Shown here: in pieces, positions 31,281 through 34,124 of the stretch
Layout of the letters: the number at the start of each line of letters is the position of its first letter
How positions within the stretch are numbered: the stretch's first letter is position 1
Origin: Pseudomonadota bacterium
GTDB taxonomy: Bacteria > Pseudomonadota > Gammaproteobacteria > Burkholderiales > Nitrosomonadaceae
DNA: 34,124 nt
Reading direction: 5' to 3'
NCBI GenBank assembly: GCA_018240285.1
Contig: JAFEGA010000017.1
Coordinates: 295 to 34,418 of the forward strand
Notes under the pieces: generated by a model
The model's database searches: none
The model's input: only the letters and a program-made list of their open reading frames with translations
Told to the model about the DNA's origin: nothing
Translations under genes and position numbers: made by a program

Positions 31281-31751
31281 ATGCCAAGACGTAGAGAAGT
31301 GCCAAAGCGTGAAATATTGCCTGATCCAAAATATCACAATGTTGAATTGGCGAAATTTGTTAACGTGCTTATGACGCGTGGTAAAAAGTCAGTTGCAGAA
31401 AGAATTATTTATGGTGCGCTAGAGCACATAGGGAAAAAAACCGGGAATGACCCCTTGGAGGTTTTTACTCAAGCTTTAACGAATGTTCGGCCAATTGTGG
31501 AAGTTAAGAGTCGTCGGGTTGGCGGGGCCAACTATCAAGTGCCGGTTGAAGTTCGCTCGGTGCGTCGGAACGCATTGGCTATGCGCTGGTTAAGAGATGC
31601 GGCTAGAAAAAGAAGTGAAAAATCGATGGATATAAGGCTGGCAGGTGAATTAACAGAGGCTGCTGAAGGCCGCGGTGGTGCGGTAAAAAAACGAGAAGAA
31701 GTGCACAGAATGGCAGAATCCAATAAAGCATTTTCTCATTTTAGATTTTAG
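31281..31751 (+). CDS. rpsG: 30S ribosomal protein S7
   Basis: A 156-aa S7, which nucleates assembly of the 30S head and contacts the E site. It begins [18 protein letters not shown], with the conserved [12 protein letters not shown] and ALRW-type [12 protein letters not shown] segments, and ends [20 protein letters not shown] lies 7 nt before the ATG. S7 is the known translational repressor of the str operon in E. coli. Confidence 0.99.
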   Translation: MPRRREVPKREILPDPKYHNVELAKFVNVLMTRGKKSVAERIIYGALEHIGKKTGNDPLEVFTQALTNVRPIVEVKSRRVGGANYQVPVEVRSVRRNALAMRWLRDAARKRSEKSMDIRLAGELTEAAEGRGGAVKKREEVHRMAESNKAFSHFRF

Positions 31752-31814
31752 TGGATTGGAAGTGGGTTGGTGTTGAGTAAATTGTAAGTTGAACTAATCG
31801 TAAGGCATTGTATT

Positions 31815-33905
31815 GTGGCAAGAAAAACTCCAATAGAGCGTTATAGAAATATAGGTATCATGGCGCATATCGACGCCGGTAAAACAACGACTACCGAGCG
31901 TGTTCTTTTTTATACAGGTGTATCGCATAAACTGGGCGAAGTCCATGATGGTGCGGCTACTATGGATTGGATGGAGCAAGAGCAAGAAAGAGGCATTACG
32001 ATTACATCAGCAGCAACAACCTGTTTCTGGAGAGGAATGGGGGGGAATTATCCTGAGCATCGCATTAACATAATAGATACACCCGGTCACGTTGATTTTA
32101 CCATTGAAGTGGAGAGGTCGTTACGCGTATTGGATGGGGCGTGTACTGTTTTTTGTGCGGTGGGTGGGGTGCAGCCACAGACTGAAACAGTTTGGAGGCA
32201 AGCCAATAAGTATAAGGTGCCTCGTTTGGCCTTTGTGAACAAAATGGATCGGTCGGGTGCAAATTTTATGCGTGTTTACGAGCAAATAAAGACACGACTC
32301 AAAGCAATGCCGGTGCCAATACAGCTTCCAATTGGTGCAGAAGATAAATTCGAAGGTGTTGTCGATTTGGTAAAAATGAAGGCCATCTATTGGGACGATG
32401 AAAGTCGAGGAATGAAATTCGAGGAGCGCGATATACCGACTAATTTGAAGTCGGATGCTCAGTCGTGGCGCGAAAAAATGCTCGAGTCAGCAGCCGAAGC
32501 AAATGAAGATTTAATGAATAAGTATCTTGAAAACGGAGATTTGGAGATTTCTGATATCAAGAGCGGTTTGCGGGTGCGAACTATCAATAATGAAATAGTG
32601 CCCATGATGTGCGGTACCGCCTTTAAAAATAAAGGGGTGCAAGCCATGCTGGATGCGGTCATAGATTACATGCCGTCGCCGACGGATATAGTGGCGGTAC
32701 AAGGTGAGAATGAAGATGGCGGGGCGGATAAGCGTATAGCGGATGATGATGAGCCTTTTTCGGCGCTTGCGTTTAAAATTGCTACGGATCCATATGTAGG
32801 ACAGCTCATTTTCTTTAGGGTTTATTCCGGTGTTGTTGTGTCTGGTGATACTGTCTATAACCCAGTTAAAGGTAAAAAAGAAAGGATAGGCAGGATCTTG
32901 CAGATGCACGCCAATCAGCGTGAAGAGATAAAAGAGGTGCGGGCGGGTGATATAGCTGCAGCAGTAGGCTTAAAAGATGTGGTAACTGGGGATACTCTTT
33001 GTGATCCGCAAAAGATAATTACTCTGGAGAGAATGGATTTTCCCGAGCCGGTAATTCATGTTGCTGTTGAACCAAAAACTAAAATAGATCAGGAAAAAAT
33101 GGGGATTGCGCTTAATAGATTGGCGCAGGAGGACCCTTCATTTAGAGTACGGACCGATGAAGAATCGGGGCAGACGATCATTTCTGGAATGGGTGAATTG
33201 CATTTGGAGATTATCGTTGATCGGATGAAACGTGAATTTGGTGTAGAAGCTAACGTCGGTGCTCCTCAGGTTGCGTATCGCGAAGCTATAAGAAAATCCG
33301 TGGAGATAGAGGGAAAATTTGTCAAGCAATCAGGTGGACGCGGTCAGTATGGCCATGTTTGGTTAAGGATGGAACCGAATGATGCAGGCAAGGGATTTGA
33401 GTTTGTAGACGAGATAAAGGGTGGATCAGTGCCACGTGAATATATTCCTGCGGTAGAAAAAGGGTTGTTGGAAACGCTACCGAGCGGAGTGTTGGCAGGG
33501 TATCCTGTAGTGGATGTCAAGGTTACTCTTTTTGATGGTTCATATCACGATGTGGATTCAAATGAAAATGCATTCAAAATGGCTGCATCAATAGCATTTA
33601 AAGATGGCATGCGAAAAGCCAATCCAGTTCTGTTGGAACCTATGATGGCAGTGGAAGTGGAATCTCCGGAAGATTTTATGGGCAATGTGGTAGGAGATTT
33701 GTCATCTAGACGAGGTATGATTCAGGGTATGGAAGATGTGCCTGGATTCAAAGTAATCCGAGCTGAAGTTCCTTTGGCGGAGATGTTTGGCTATTCAACG
33801 GCTCTAAGATCAGCTACACAAGGAAGGGCAACATATTCAATGGAGTTTAAGCAATATTCCGAAGCTCCAAAGAATGTGGCAGATGCGATAATCAATAAAA
33901 AATAA
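31815..33905 (+). CDS. fusA: Translation elongation factor G
   Basis: A 696-aa GTPase that drives ribosomal translocation. The P-loop AHIDAGKT is at 17-24, switch II DTPGH at 88-92 and NKMD at 142-145. The translocation domains IV and V are complete, including [12 protein letters not shown] and the C-terminal [19 protein letters not shown] in two parts. Translation begins at GTG 31815, since the residues after it ([14 protein letters not shown]) match the family start. It lies 63 nt after rpsG. Confidence 0.99.
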   Translation: MARKTPIERYRNIGIMAHIDAGKTTTTERVLFYTGVSHKLGEVHDGAATMDWMEQEQERGITITSAATTCFWRGMGGNYPEHRINIIDTPGHVDFTIEVERSLRVLDGACTVFCAVGGVQPQTETVWRQANKYKVPRLAFVNKMDRSGANFMRVYEQIKTRLKAMPVPIQLPIGAEDKFEGVVDLVKMKAIYWDDESRGMKFEERDIPTNLKSDAQSWREKMLESAAEANEDLMNKYLENGDLEISDIKSGLRVRTINNEIVPMMCGTAFKNKGVQAMLDAVIDYMPSPTDIVAVQGENEDGGADKRIADDDEPFSALAFKIATDPYVGQLIFFRVYSGVVVSGDTVYNPVKGKKERIGRILQMHANQREEIKEVRAGDIAAAVGLKDVVTGDTLCDPQKIITLERMDFPEPVIHVAVEPKTKIDQEKMGIALNRLAQEDPSFRVRTDEESGQTIISGMGELHLEIIVDRMKREFGVEANVGAPQVAYREAIRKSVEIEGKFVKQSGGRGQYGHVWLRMEPNDAGKGFEFVDEIKGGSVPREYIPAVEKGLLETLPSGVLAGYPVVDVKVTLFDGSYHDVDSNENAFKMAASIAFKDGMRKANPVLLEPMMAVEVESPEDFMGNVVGDLSSRRGMIQGMEDVPGFKVIRAEVPLAEMFGYSTALRSATQGRATYSMEFKQYSEAPKNVADAIINKK

Positions 33906-33935
33906 TCGAATTGTTGAGAGTGTAAGGAACAGAAC

Positions 33936-34124
33936 ATGGCAAAGAGTAAATTTGAGCGATCGAAGCCACACGTAAATGTTGGTACGATAGGACACGTAGA
34001 TCACGGGAAGACGACGCTAACGGCGGCGATTACGACGATATTGACGAAGAAGTTTGGTGGTGAAGCGAAGAGCTACGATCAGATTGACTCGGCGCCGGAA
34101 GAGCGTGCGCGTGGAATTACTATC
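33936..34124 (+). CDS. tuf: Translation elongation factor Tu, N-terminal fragment
   Basis: The first 63 codons are present: [20 protein letters not shown], then [13 protein letters not shown] with the P-loop GHVDHGKT, and the start of switch I with [19 protein letters not shown] precedes the ATG. The gene continues beyond the window. EF-Tu brings aminoacyl-tRNA to the ribosome. Many betaproteobacteria carry two tuf copies. Confidence 0.98.
   Translation, partial: MAKSKFERSKPHVNVGTIGHVDHGKTTLTAAITTILTKKFGGEAKSYDQIDSAPEERARGITI

Overview
The window looks like a chromosomal segment of a betaproteobacterium, most plausibly a Nitrosomonas-like ammonia oxidiser. This is inferred from protein style, the gyrA-serC-pheA-hisC-tyrA order and the accB-accC-prmA-zinc-ribbon (DUF3426) block; no database search was possible. 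Most of it is core metabolism and information processing, with three accessory patches.

Region 1 (1-4000): the tail of a TPR protein, then a compact mobile module: an unrecognised 278-aa protein, a Rep_trans-like replication initiator, a small excisionase-type helix-turn-helix protein and a tyrosine integrase. The module ends 35 nt short of the 3' end of a complete tRNA-Thr(CGT). It reads as a small integrative element that may replicate as an excised circle. The far attachment site is not visible.

Region 2 (4220-12730): aroQ, accB, accC, prmA and a DUF3426 zinc-ribbon membrane protein, then metH (cobalamin-dependent methionine synthase) behind its own probable promoter, and a tiny lipoprotein.

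Region 3 (12730-18165): a scarred accessory stretch. Two decayed copies of the same IS481-type transposase, in the same orientation, bracket a FecR-domain membrane protein with no visible sigma factor and a D,D-carboxypeptidase carrying a SPOR domain. An IS3-type orfA scar abuts the first copy. A three-helix membrane protein of unknown function and an AT-rich DUF2971 gene follow.

Region 4 (18167-26250, minus strand): gyrA-serC-serA-pheA-hisC-tyrA, the serine and aromatic/histidine amino acid cluster. The usual downstream neighbours aroA-cmk-rpsA are absent; the DUF2971 gene starts 1 nt after the tyrA stop, which marks a rearrangement breakpoint.

Region 5 (26538-34124, plus strand): argD-argF-argG (ornithine to argininosuccinate), yajQ, then the str operon rpsL-rpsG-fusA-tuf behind a near-consensus promoter with a leader hairpin. 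tuf runs off the window end. The str genes look more AT-rich in codon choice than the biosynthetic genes.
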